Of a stretch of DNA of 64,000 nucleotides, positions 1-8,293 are shown piece by piece. Origin of the DNA: Mycobacterium syngnathidarum (GTDB taxonomy: Bacteria; Actinomycetota; Actinomycetes; Mycobacteriales; Mycobacteriaceae); contig NZ_MLCL01000089.1 in assembly GCF_001942625.1 (NCBI RefSeq), positions 434,001 to 498,000 of the forward strand, given 5' to 3'. The notes beneath the pieces are model-generated. The model had not been told where the DNA came from and did no database searches. It was given only the letters and a program-made list of their open reading frames with translations. The stretch's first letter is position 1. The number at the start of each line of letters is the position of its first letter. The position numbers were made by a program, and so were the translations under genes.

Positions 1-795
1 AAGCGGGGATTTGACGTTGAGCTTCTTCCCCCAAACAAGGGCGGCTGGGTCTCGGCGGATCGAGTTGAGGCGGCGGTTCGCGAAGACACGCTGCTCGTCA
101 GCGTCATGGCCGTGAATAACGAAACTGGGGTAATTCAGCCGGTCAACGAGATCGCCTCAGTGCTCGCAAATCACGAGGCGTACTTTCATGTCGACGCGGC
201 ACAAGCCTTTGGCAAACTGATTGATCTGCTTCGCGAGCCCCGCATCGACCTAATATCATTGTCCGGGCACAAGATTGGCGCACCCAAGGGAATCGGGGCG
301 CTCATCGCTCGCAGGCGAGGGTTCAAACGTCCGCCGCTTGAACCCCTTATGTATGGAGGCGGACAAGAACGTGGTCTCCGACCTGGAACCCTTCCCGTCG
401 CACTCGTCGCCGGGCTTGGTCTCGCCGCGAAACTTGCCGCAGAGGAGTCCGCTGAACGAACACGCGTGTGCCAAGACACCAAGCGTGAACTGCTCGATGC
501 CCTTGAGCCCCTGGGCATTGCCCTTAACGGAGATCCTTCACGAACCATCGCGAGCGCACTTAACTTCTCAGTGCCAGGCATCGACTCTGAAGCTGCAATT
601 GTCGCCCTCAAGGATGTTGTCGCTATCTCGAATGGCTCGGCCTGCACATCTCAAAGTTACGAACCGAGTCATGTTCTCACTGCCGCAGGGCTGTCAGATG
701 ACAGAATTGCCGGCGCGCTCAGAGTATCGTGGGGAGCCGAAACCAACGACGTGCCGCTTGCCGAAATGGCACGCAGGCTCGCATCATTACGATGA
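1..795 (+). CDS. Cysteine desulfurase (IscS/NifS/DndA-like), 5' end outside window
   Basis: The reading frame is open from the first base, so the N-terminus lies upstream; about 264 residues are visible, roughly the C-terminal two thirds of a class V aminotransferase-fold desulfurase. Seen: the PLP-lysine motif SGHK, the TxxxPxALxAG region, and the active-site cysteine in NGSACTS followed by EPSHVL, which is the IscS-type loop. The family takes sulfur from L-cysteine and passes a persulfide to Fe-S assembly, tRNA thiolation or DNA phosphorothioation. Base composition is visibly less GC-rich than most of the window, and the gene lies next to an AIPR/nuclease gene, so a DndA-type defence role is possible; that is inference, since no dnd or ssp partner is visible. 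The ATG at 106 is internal, because homologous sequence continues upstream of it. Confidence 0.85.
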   Translation, partial: KRGFDVELLPPNKGGWVSADRVEAAVREDTLLVSVMAVNNETGVIQPVNEIASVLANHEAYFHVDAAQAFGKLIDLLREPRIDLISLSGHKIGAPKGIGALIARRRGFKRPPLEPLMYGGGQERGLRPGTLPVALVAGLGLAAKLAAEESAERTRVCQDTKRELLDALEPLGIALNGDPSRTIASALNFSVPGIDSEAAIVALKDVVAISNGSACTSQSYEPSHVLTAAGLSDDRIAGALRVSWGAETNDVPLAEMARRLASLR

Positions 796-850
796 GTGAT
801 ATGTGGTTCGCGAGCATATTCTACGCCAGAACAGTTAGCACCAATGTCGC

Positions 851-1501
851 TTATCGGAGCAGCCTGGTAGCAATAAACCCAACTATCGCATCGTCTCGGA
901 GTGCTGCCAGCAATGTTCCGCCTAGGACCCTTCCTTCTCGCTCAGAGATCGATCCGGGTAGTTCATAGAAAACTTCGTAACGGAATCCGGTTGCGGCTTG
1001 AGACTGGCAGCCGCCGAAAACTCTACGAACGTCGCAAGAACCGCGTGAATTCCTCACACTAGAAACTACCCGCACCAGCGCACCCGAGGCATCGAGCCGG
1101 CGAAAGCTCTCAGTGTCCAGCCCACCGACTCGCGAGGATGACAAGAGAACTTCATCCTCAACGCTGCGCACTCGAACTGCCCATTTTATGTCTAACTCAT
1201 GAGCTTGACGCACCGCATCCGCCTCAATTGCAGGAATCACAGCGTTACGAATTGCTTCGAGGCCGGCAAGTGCAAGCTGGCGGGATACTCTCACCCTTTC
1301 AGCGCTCAGCTCGCTGTGCGCAATAAAAAAGGACACCATCTGACCTGTTTGGGATATCAGTAAAAGACCAAGCACGAGCATGTAAATCCAGGCCGGCAAA
1401 CCCTTCATAATCAGCGGAATGCCCGCCAAGAGCGCTGCACAAGTCAGCCCTACGGCCGATAACGCTATATAAACTGCCGGTCGCAGCAGGAACTTCTTCA
1501 T
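851..1501 (-). CDS. Two-TM membrane protein coupled to AIPR gene
   Basis: A 216-residue protein not recognised as a named family. Two hydrophobic segments lie at about residues 7-30 and 33-58, followed by a mostly soluble C-terminal region of about 150 residues that looks cytoplasmic. The ATG at 1501 is chosen because it lies two bases after the stop of the upstream AIPR gene (TGA-GC-ATG), which indicates translational coupling; the open frame runs a further 23 codons upstream inside that gene. Composition matches the AIPR gene, suggesting the two were acquired together. Two TM helices plus a soluble domain next to a nuclease-like protein resembles membrane effector or accessory subunits of defence systems, but no function can be assigned from sequence. 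It converges on the cysteine desulfurase gene with a gap of about 55 bases. Confidence 0.7.
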   Translation of the reverse strand: MKKFLLRPAVYIALSAVGLTCAALLAGIPLIMKGLPAWIYMLVLGLLLISQTGQMVSFFIAHSELSAERVRVSRQLALAGLEAIRNAVIPAIEADAVRQAHELDIKWAVRVRSVEDEVLLSSSRVGGLDTESFRRLDASGALVRVVSSVRNSRGSCDVRRVFGGCQSQAATGFRYEVFYELPGSISEREGRVLGGTLLAALRDDAIVGFIATRLLR

Positions 1502-1503
1502 GC

Positions 1504-3291
1504 TCAACCCGGCAGAAGGTCCAATGTCTGCGCGCGGTAAAATTGCGCAGCCATCTTCGCGTCTTGACAAATAACATTGAAAGCATCAGCACGTTCAAAC
1601 TCATCTTTAATGTCGAACGGGTCGCCGTTTTCGACAGCACTCTGCTGACGGGACACCGCCCACTTGACCAATGTCATTACCACAAGTTGATGCAGCGGGC
1701 GATATATGCTGCCGCCGTTCCGAGCGTCAAGCGCTATTTCATACGCGCGCCGAGGTTCAAGCGTGCCGTAGCGGCGCTCCAAGAGAAAGTACGCCAGGGC
1801 CGTTCCATGCGCTGCGAATTGGTTTCGTGCTCGCATGAATAGCAGGCGCGTTTCCTCGCCGAAGTCCGCAAAAATCTCCATCCGTAATGCGGCTTTTGGC
1901 TTGTTCAATAGCGAGTAGTAGAAAGCGAAGAGTTGGTGCGCCAGCACATACATCTCAACACGGATAGATTCGTCGAAAATCCTGCCGTAAAGCGATGTCG
2001 AGTCGAAGATAGTGGCTTTGGTGGTGATCGATTTCGCCGGGTACCCAATCATTGCGCGGTAACGCTGACCAAGATCTTCTTTGGTGATTACATCAAGGTA
2101 CCGCTTTTTTTCCGATACCGACAGCGATGCAAAACTGTTACGACGACGCTCATAAAACCAATTATCCGGAAGTCTGCGCAGATCAGCGTCTATCCGAATC
2201 TGCAGCGGGTCGTGTGCCTTCAGATCAGCGCTGCTAACCGGATTCTGTCGATTTGTGGCCTCCGAGATCTTCCGAGCGAGCTCGGTACCCTCTGCAATTG
2301 ACTTGTCCACCACCATGACGCGCGTGAGAACGTTTACGGCGCCGGGAGTGATATTCTCGATATTATCACCAAGGGTAAGGGCGGTCTGTGCGCCATTTAC
2401 GATCTGTGGGTTGCGCAGAGATACACGGCTATCGTCATGCGACGAAATCGCCTCGCACACGATCGTCAAGCCATTATTCAGGACAAGGAACTGCGCCTGG
2501 ATAGCGGGGTTAGTAGCAGTCTCCGCGATCGCATCGTTGATCTTTGTCTTGCGGAGCTGGTATCGGACGTTCATATCTACTAGTCGTGCACGATACAACT
2601 GGGCGGCTTCTGCGAGCGAATGCCCGTCGACCACCACAACCCCGTAGGAAGTAAGCCCCTCAACCGCCGGTGTCGGCACATCGAGGAACGCACCAACAGT
2701 CGTGAAAGGGACGTCCAGACCCGAGAGATCACGAACGGTGTCGCGCTCTGTGCCCTCACTGTCGAGGCGACCCAGATCCCACAGCTCTCCCTGAACGCGG
2801 AGATCTGAAGTGTCTGACGAAACTGCCCCAACAGCTGACTGAAGCGACGGACTAGCACTGCCCATAACTACGACTTGGAGCACCAGGTCCGCATCGCCAG
2901 ACAGCGCCGCTCGGACCTGCTCTGCCTTCTTCTCGAACTCCCCGCCAAGCTCCGCGGCATAAATAGGGCTCAGCATGCGGCTAAGACCAGTATCAAGTTC
3001 GCTAAGGGCGGTGGCATCGAAGGACACCGAATCACTCTCAGCGAACTTACACTGGAGCAAGTAGACGACACCGTCAGCTTCGTCGATCACTACACCGTCT
3101 ACGCCACCATCCCCTGTGCCCGCCGCCCCACGCGTTGCAGCACACGCGATGGCCTCGTCATGCGTCAGTCGATGTAGGAATGCGATGCTCCAGATCGCAA
3201 ATGCGTCTCCAGCGTTGGCCAGGCCAGGATAATTCTCTTGTATCTCTCCGACCTCGCGTCTAATGAGGTCCGCCATCGAACTCTTGGACAC
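1504..3291 (-). CDS. AIPR-family protein with nuclease-like N-terminus
   Basis: A 595-residue protein. The N-terminal ~90 residues carry a restriction-endonuclease-like signature: TGDGGVDGVVID at about 59-70 and LLQCKF at about 78-83 (D...QxK pattern of PD-(D/E)xK/Mrr folds). The middle has the AIPR hallmark RNPQIVNGAQTA near residue 290, and the remainder fits the AIPR (abortive infection phage resistance, PF10592) domain. The family is linked to phage defence; the fusion suggests DNA or RNA cleavage triggered by infection, which is inference. The start is GTG at 3291, preceded by a strong GGGGGAG. It is followed by the two-TM gene after two bases. GC content is visibly lower than in the helicase upstream, consistent with horizontal transfer. 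Confidence 0.8.
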   Translation of the reverse strand: MSKSSMADLIRREVGEIQENYPGLANAGDAFAIWSIAFLHRLTHDEAIACAATRGAAGTGDGGVDGVVIDEADGVVYLLQCKFAESDSVSFDATALSELDTGLSRMLSPIYAAELGGEFEKKAEQVRAALSGDADLVLQVVVMGSASPSLQSAVGAVSSDTSDLRVQGELWDLGRLDSEGTERDTVRDLSGLDVPFTTVGAFLDVPTPAVEGLTSYGVVVVDGHSLAEAAQLYRARLVDMNVRYQLRKTKINDAIAETATNPAIQAQFLVLNNGLTIVCEAISSHDDSRVSLRNPQIVNGAQTALTLGDNIENITPGAVNVLTRVMVVDKSIAEGTELARKISEATNRQNPVSSADLKAHDPLQIRIDADLRRLPDNWFYERRRNSFASLSVSEKKRYLDVITKEDLGQRYRAMIGYPAKSITTKATIFDSTSLYGRIFDESIRVEMYVLAHQLFAFYYSLLNKPKAALRMEIFADFGEETRLLFMRARNQFAAHGTALAYFLLERRYGTLEPRRAYEIALDARNGGSIYRPLHQLVVMTLVKWAVSRQQSAVENGDPFDIKDEFERADAFNVICQDAKMAAQFYRAQTLDLLPG

Positions 3292-3414
3292 GCACTCCCC
3301 CTAATTGCGACTAATTGTGACGTCGAGAGTATCGGTACACGTCCGCCTTCTGGAACCCCGGAAGTCACTGGCGTCATGCAGCGTTTTTGAAGCAACCTTG
3401 CCGCACAGGCGATA

Positions 3415-6400
3415 TCACGCCACCGCAGCCCGCGCCCCCAGATACACCTCAGTGGGCATTGCCTGGCGCAAGCGCCATGTGATCGCCATCGGCCGGTCTC
3501 CTTCGTGGGTGACGTATTCGGCCGGCCCGAGGAAGATGTACGGTGCGGCACCGAACGCGTTGGTCTTAGTCTCCCGCACGAACAGCAGGATGTGGGACCC
3601 CCGCTCGCGGTGGTGAATGTAGCGCTGCCCGGTCGGCGAGGCCGACGAGGTCGTCGACTGCGACTCCCAATGGAACAGCTCCGGGCTCAGCGCGAAGTCC
3701 CGATACATGGTCGTCGGCGAGTAGTCGGTGTCGGACTTCTTCAGCGTGATCAGGAAGGCGTCCGAGTTGACGGCCGGGCACCACGCCACTCCCTCCCGCA
3801 TGGTGCTGGGTGTCCGTTTCTGCGACGCAAAGCCCATCCCGGCCAGGATCTCCTCCCGCGAGTAACTGGCGTGCAGCGCGAGCGGAACGTCGGCGAATTC
3901 GGCCCCCATGTCCGACAAGTCATAGGTACTGCGATGTGCACCGTCGAACGCAATGTCGATCACCTGCCGCATCTCGTCAGCCACGGCTTCGTCCCGTAGC
4001 ACGTCGAGTCCTTGTGTGACACTGCCGAATCCGCCGCCGTTGGGGAACAGGGAGTAGAACAGCATCGCCCCAAGCCGCTCTTCAGTCACCCCTTCCTCTG
4101 CGCGGCAATTCTGCAGGAGCGCGCTGTACGCCTTCCAACGCCGGCGGTCATCCACGTGTGTCAATGCCTTCACGCGCTTTATCAACTCGTTCTCTCGCGG
4201 TCCCGGGTTCTCCCCCAGCTTCGCGGCATCGCGACACAGCGTCGTCCACGACCGATCCGTGCGCAGGATGTCTTCGAGCCCACGCCCGGACTCATCCAGG
4301 TACGAGGCCAGCCGATCGTCGGAATGTGCGCGGATTTCCGAGATGAGCGCTGCCTTCTTCGGTGACGTCTGCTGGCGCACGTTCTCCAACACCAGCTCGC
4401 GTGCCACCTCGTCCAGCACGATCTGGCTCCCGGACGGTAGAAACGGAAACCCCTCCTTGACTTGCTTTTCCAGTTGCTTGCGCCCCAGCCCGGTCAATGC
4501 CCGGAACCGTTGATCGAAGCGGAACTCCTTGCGTTGATGCCCGACGAAATCGAGGGCCGTCAACACCGACTTGCCAGGCGCAAGCCGCAGTCCGCGACCG
4601 AGTTGTTGCAGGAAAACCGTCGCGCTCTCGGTGGGACGCAGAAACAGCACGGTGTCGACCAGCGGGATGTCCAGGCCCTCGTTGAACAGGTCAACCGTGA
4701 ACAACACGTTGATCTCCCGATTGCGCAGCGCCGCTAACGCCGCGCGTCGCTCGGTACTGTCGTCGAGGCCAACCACGGCGCGTGCGGGAATGCCGGCGGC
4801 GGCAAACTGATCAGCCATGTATCGGGCATGGTCGACGCTCACACAGAACCCCAGGGCCCGCATCGACCCGACATCAGCGACCTTGTCCTGCAACTGGTCC
4901 AGCACGATGCGGGTGCGGGCGTCGTTGCCCGTGTAGACGGCGCTCAACTCGGTCAGATCGTAACCACCGCGCTTCCACTGCAGGGTCTCGAGGTCGGTGC
5001 CGTCGTGAATGCCGAAGTAGTGGAACGGGCACAGCAGGTTCTGTTCGAGGGCATCCCACAACCGCAACTCCGCGGCCACCCGTCCTCCGAAGAACGACCG
5101 GACGTCGATGCCGTCACCCCGCTCCGGGGTCGCGGTCAATCCGAGCAGTTCCATCGGCGCAATGTGGTCAAGGAGGCGGCGGTATGAGGCTGCTTGTGCG
5201 TGATGGAATTCGTCGATCACCACGATGTCGAAATGGTCCGGCTCGATCGTGGAAAGTCGGTCCGGGGTGAGGGATTGGATGCTGGCGAATACGTGACGCC
5301 AGCGTTTGGGCTGATCGCCGTCGACCAGCAGCTCACCGAACAACGGGTCGGTGAGCACTTCCTGGTACATCCGCCGCGCCTGTTGCAGGATCTCCTTGCG
5401 GTGGGCCACGAACAGCAGCGTCAGTTCCCGGCCATGGACCTCCCGCACCAATCGGCGATAGTCCAGCGCAGCGATCACGGTCTTACCCGTCCCAGTGGCC
5501 GCGACGATGAGGTTGCGGTGCCGATCATGAAGGACGCGTTCGGCGTCGAGCTGCTCGAGCAACTCAGCTTGATATGGCTTGGCCGTGACCTCGAGACCAG
5601 ACAGGGTGATCGTCAGAGAATCACGCTGCTTCTTGCCGGAGGCAATCTCCAATGCCCCACGCAGCTTGTCGCCGTCCTCGCTGGGTCGGTACGGTTCGAA
5701 TTCGCGGTTCTCCCAGTAGGAGTCGAAGGTGGCGCGGAACTTCTCCAGCAAGTGTGGGGTGGAGATGGCCGATAGGCGCACGTTCCATTCCAGCCCGTCG
5801 ACCAGGGCCGCGTGCGACAAGTTGGATGATCCGACGTAGGCGGTGTGAAAGCCGGTGTTGCGGCGCAGCAACCACGCCTTGGCGTGCAAGCGCGTACGGT
5901 CAGTTTCGTAGTTGATCCGGACTTCGGCACCGAACTCGTTAACCAAGGCGTCCAGGGCACGCGCGTCGGTAGCACCGAGGTAGGTCGTGGTGATGACGCG
6001 GAGCGGAACCCCGCGTTCACGCAATTCCGTGAGCTCACGTTCGAGCAGCCGCAGACCCTGCCACTTGACGAACGCACACAGCAGATCGACGTGGTCGGCG
6101 CTGGCGAGTTCAGCTCGTAACTCCGCCGCGAGCGTCGGCTCATTGCGAGCATTAGTCATCAGCGCCGCGTCGGACAGCGGTGTTGCTGGACGTGGAAGCT
6201 GGCGAGCTCCCAGACTTTTCGGACTTACCGCATCGAGGCGACGGATCTTGGTGGGATCATCCTGAAACAGGTTCTCCTGCATAGCATCGACATCACCCAG
6301 AACCTCGAGCAGGTTCCGCAGGAGCCTGGCACGCGCTTCGGCATTGCCGGCGACCTTGAGCTGCCGTTCGATGAGTGGGGCCAGGTGACGGGTAATCGTC

Positions 6401-6606
6401 AATGCCTGCTCGGAGTCATCGACCACGCTGAGCAAAGGTTGCAGGTCGTCGCGCTCAGCCGAGGCAGCATTGAGCCGATCAGTGAGGAGAGATTCGTATA
6501 GTCCGGCGTCCACGCCCGGAGGGTAACGCGGTGGGAAGACACTCGACAGAAACTCGCCGGTGCCGGCGCTACGCACCGGCTCGAATGCGGAACCTTTCGT
6601 TAGCAT
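3415..6606 (-). CDS. PLD-domain superfamily II helicase with DUF3427 C-terminus
   Basis: A 1063-residue protein. Order of parts: an N-terminal region of ~150 residues; a phospholipase D-like domain with HAKAWLLRR at 241 and VGSSNLS at 258; an SF2 helicase core with Walker A ATGTGKT at 370-376, DEFH at 465-468, TATP at 491 and motif VI QQLGRGLR at 667-674; then a ~350-residue C-terminal region of the DUF3427 type. This arrangement is known in helicase-nuclease proteins of the COG1061/COG3886 type, often found in defence islands. Only one HxK motif is evident, so the PLD part may dimerise or be non-catalytic. It lies 123 bases upstream of the AIPR gene on the same strand; whether they form one system is uncertain, because this gene has the high GC of the resident genome. 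Confidence 0.85.
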   Translation of the reverse strand: MLTKGSAFEPVRSAGTGEFLSSVFPPRYPPGVDAGLYESLLTDRLNAASAERDDLQPLLSVVDDSEQALTITRHLAPLIERQLKVAGNAEARARLLRNLLEVLGDVDAMQENLFQDDPTKIRRLDAVSPKSLGARQLPRPATPLSDAALMTNARNEPTLAAELRAELASADHVDLLCAFVKWQGLRLLERELTELRERGVPLRVITTTYLGATDARALDALVNEFGAEVRINYETDRTRLHAKAWLLRRNTGFHTAYVGSSNLSHAALVDGLEWNVRLSAISTPHLLEKFRATFDSYWENREFEPYRPSEDGDKLRGALEIASGKKQRDSLTITLSGLEVTAKPYQAELLEQLDAERVLHDRHRNLIVAATGTGKTVIAALDYRRLVREVHGRELTLLFVAHRKEILQQARRMYQEVLTDPLFGELLVDGDQPKRWRHVFASIQSLTPDRLSTIEPDHFDIVVIDEFHHAQAASYRRLLDHIAPMELLGLTATPERGDGIDVRSFFGGRVAAELRLWDALEQNLLCPFHYFGIHDGTDLETLQWKRGGYDLTELSAVYTGNDARTRIVLDQLQDKVADVGSMRALGFCVSVDHARYMADQFAAAGIPARAVVGLDDSTERRAALAALRNREINVLFTVDLFNEGLDIPLVDTVLFLRPTESATVFLQQLGRGLRLAPGKSVLTALDFVGHQRKEFRFDQRFRALTGLGRKQLEKQVKEGFPFLPSGSQIVLDEVARELVLENVRQQTSPKKAALISEIRAHSDDRLASYLDESGRGLEDILRTDRSWTTLCRDAAKLGENPGPRENELIKRVKALTHVDDRRRWKAYSALLQNCRAEEGVTEERLGAMLFYSLFPNGGGFGSVTQGLDVLRDEAVADEMRQVIDIAFDGAHRSTYDLSDMGAEFADVPLALHASYSREEILAGMGFASQKRTPSTMREGVAWCPAVNSDAFLITLKKSDTDYSPTTMYRDFALSPELFHWESQSTTSSASPTGQRYIHHRERGSHILLFVRETKTNAFGAAPYIFLGPAEYVTHEGDRPMAITWRLRQAMPTEVYLGARAAVA

Positions 6607-6657
6607 TCGTCGGGTTCGGCGGGCAGTTCAAGCTAGCTGAATGCCCGGGTGGTCGCG

Positions 6658-7440
6658 CTACCTGAGATCGAACTGTCCGTCACACAACCGCTCTGAAGCC
6701 CGCGAGTCCATCAGCTCGGCGCGGTCCTCGGGGTGTCGCCAGTAGTGCCGCACCATCCAGTAGAGCGGCACGCCCGTCGGGACATAAAGGCTCAAGCCGC
6801 CGATAACCTTCTCGCTGCCATCTCGTAGGCACAGCACCACCGACCTACCGGCATTCTTGCCGTCCTTGGTCTCCGAATGATCCTTGACGTCGACAATGTC
6901 ATCCCACTCCACCGCCCTGGTCTTGATGACATCGGCGATCTCAATCATTGCCGGGCTGAATTTGAGGTATCCGACGCCTCCGCGCCGCACCCAGCTGATG
7001 ATGCCGATGACCGCGAGCACGGCAGCTGCGATGAACAGCGCAGGCGAGAAGATTTGGAGCCCTCGCGACATGGGAAGGTCGATCGCGCCGCGCGGTATGA
7101 AGAACGCGAGCAGCAGTGCCGACGGGCCGATCGCCGCGAGTCCTGTCAGATACAGCATGCTGAACCGCTTATCCGGCCACACGGTGAACCCGGTTGCGTC
7201 GCTGGAGGTCCGCGTCCGGGTCTTGCCGGCCGCCGCCAACAGCAGCGCCGCCATCATCAGCACTGGAAACGTAACGAATCCGAAAATCAAAATCGTCGTC
7301 AAGTAGTTGCCGCGCAGGCCGGCAAGGATGCCTCGGACAACGAAGTAGACCATCCCCACGGAGACGACCAGTCCCGCCCACAACATGGGCTTGCCAGCTT
7401 TGACCCAGTTCGCTGGTTCGGGGAGGTTCAGTTCGGACAC
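6658..7440 (-). CDS. Four-TM membrane protein, copy 2 of a tandem duplication
   Basis: A 260-residue protein starting at GTG 7440 with the residues SELNLPEP. About four TM helices (residues ~19-40, 47-72, 95-118, 128-150) precede a soluble C-terminal domain of ~100 residues ending in HYWRHPEDRAEL...L.DGQFDLR. The upstream gene (7520-8293) is a clear paralogue with the same N-terminal and C-terminal motifs, so this is a tandem duplication separated by 79 bases. Both follow a WXG-like secreted protein gene. Duplicated small membrane proteins downstream of an exported protein are typical of immunity genes; that role is inferred. The soluble tail could be a PH-like domain. No enzymatic motif is visible. 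Confidence 0.7.
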   Translation of the reverse strand: MSELNLPEPANWVKAGKPMLWAGLVVSVGMVYFVVRGILAGLRGNYLTTILIFGFVTFPVLMMAALLLAAAGKTRTRTSSDATGFTVWPDKRFSMLYLTGLAAIGPSALLLAFFIPRGAIDLPMSRGLQIFSPALFIAAAVLAVIGIISWVRRGGVGYLKFSPAMIEIADVIKTRAVEWDDIVDVKDHSETKDGKNAGRSVVLCLRDGSEKVIGGLSLYVPTGVPLYWMVRHYWRHPEDRAELMDSRASERLCDGQFDLR

Positions 7441-7519
7441 AAAGCCTCCCCGGCAAACTCGCCCATTTCTGCGCCACCGAAATGGTTGAGGCCCCGAAGA
7501 CCGGTCACCCTGTCAATGG

Positions 7520-8293
7520 CTACCTGAAATCAAATTGACCGCCGCGCAACCGCTCTAGTGCCCTCGAATCCACCAACTCCATCCGGTCCTCGGGATGCCG
7601 CCAGTAATGCCGCACCAACCAGTACAGGGCCGCGCCGCGGGGCACATAGATGTTCGCGAAGCTGATGATCTCTTCGTTGCCGTCCCGAAGCCGAAGCACT
7701 ACTGCACGCCGCGACTTCCGCGATTCCGCGTGGTCGGTCACGTCCATCACATCGTCCCATTCGAACATCCTCGTCGCGAGAATATCGGCGTTCTCGATCA
7801 TCGCGGGTGTTAGCTTTACATGCCCCACCCCGCCGCGACGCCAAGCGACGACCAAGCCGCTGACGCCCGTAAGAACTACGACAGCTGCTGCACCCGCCCC
7901 GACGGTCTGCAGCATCCGTGTGTCCGCGAACTCGATAAGGCCTAGGGGCGCGCACACAGCGAAAACCGCGGAGCTCGGTATGGACGCCACAACGCCAATC
8001 AGCATGAGCAGAGTGAACCGTCTGTCCGGCAGTAGGGTGAAACCCGATGCATCACTAGTAATCCGCGCCTCAGATCGGTCGCTCCCGACCAACAGTACAG
8101 ATGCGAGGAAGGTCAGCAGGAAAACCACCCACCCGACTGACACCATCGCGGTCAAGAAGTTCCCGCGGGTAGCCGCCGTCAACCCCAGGGCAGCGTAAAC
8201 CACCGTAATACCGAACCCGACAACACCGGCTAGCGGGAGAAACCACCGCCCGCCCCGCCACCGGGTCGGTTCAGGGAGATTCAGTTCGGACAC
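7520..8293 (-). CDS. Four-TM membrane protein, copy 1 of a tandem duplication
   Basis: A 257-residue protein. The start is taken as GTG at 8293, giving SELNLPEP exactly as in its paralogue at 6658-7440; the frame is open further upstream but only inside the preceding gene. The start overlaps the 3' end of the WXG-like gene by 13 bases, so expression is probably coupled to it. Four predicted TM helices are followed by a soluble domain with WDDVMDVTDHAES and LYWLVRHYWRHPEDRMELVDSRALERL, also shared with the paralogue. No family was recognised. The position directly after a putative exported effector suggests an immunity or membrane-partner role (inference). Confidence 0.7.
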   Translation of the reverse strand: MSELNLPEPTRWRGGRWFLPLAGVVGFGITVVYAALGLTAATRGNFLTAMVSVGWVVFLLTFLASVLLVGSDRSEARITSDASGFTLLPDRRFTLLMLIGVVASIPSSAVFAVCAPLGLIEFADTRMLQTVGAGAAAVVVLTGVSGLVVAWRRGGVGHVKLTPAMIENADILATRMFEWDDVMDVTDHAESRKSRRAVVLRLRDGNEEIISFANIYVPRGAALYWLVRHYWRHPEDRMELVDSRALERLRGGQFDFR

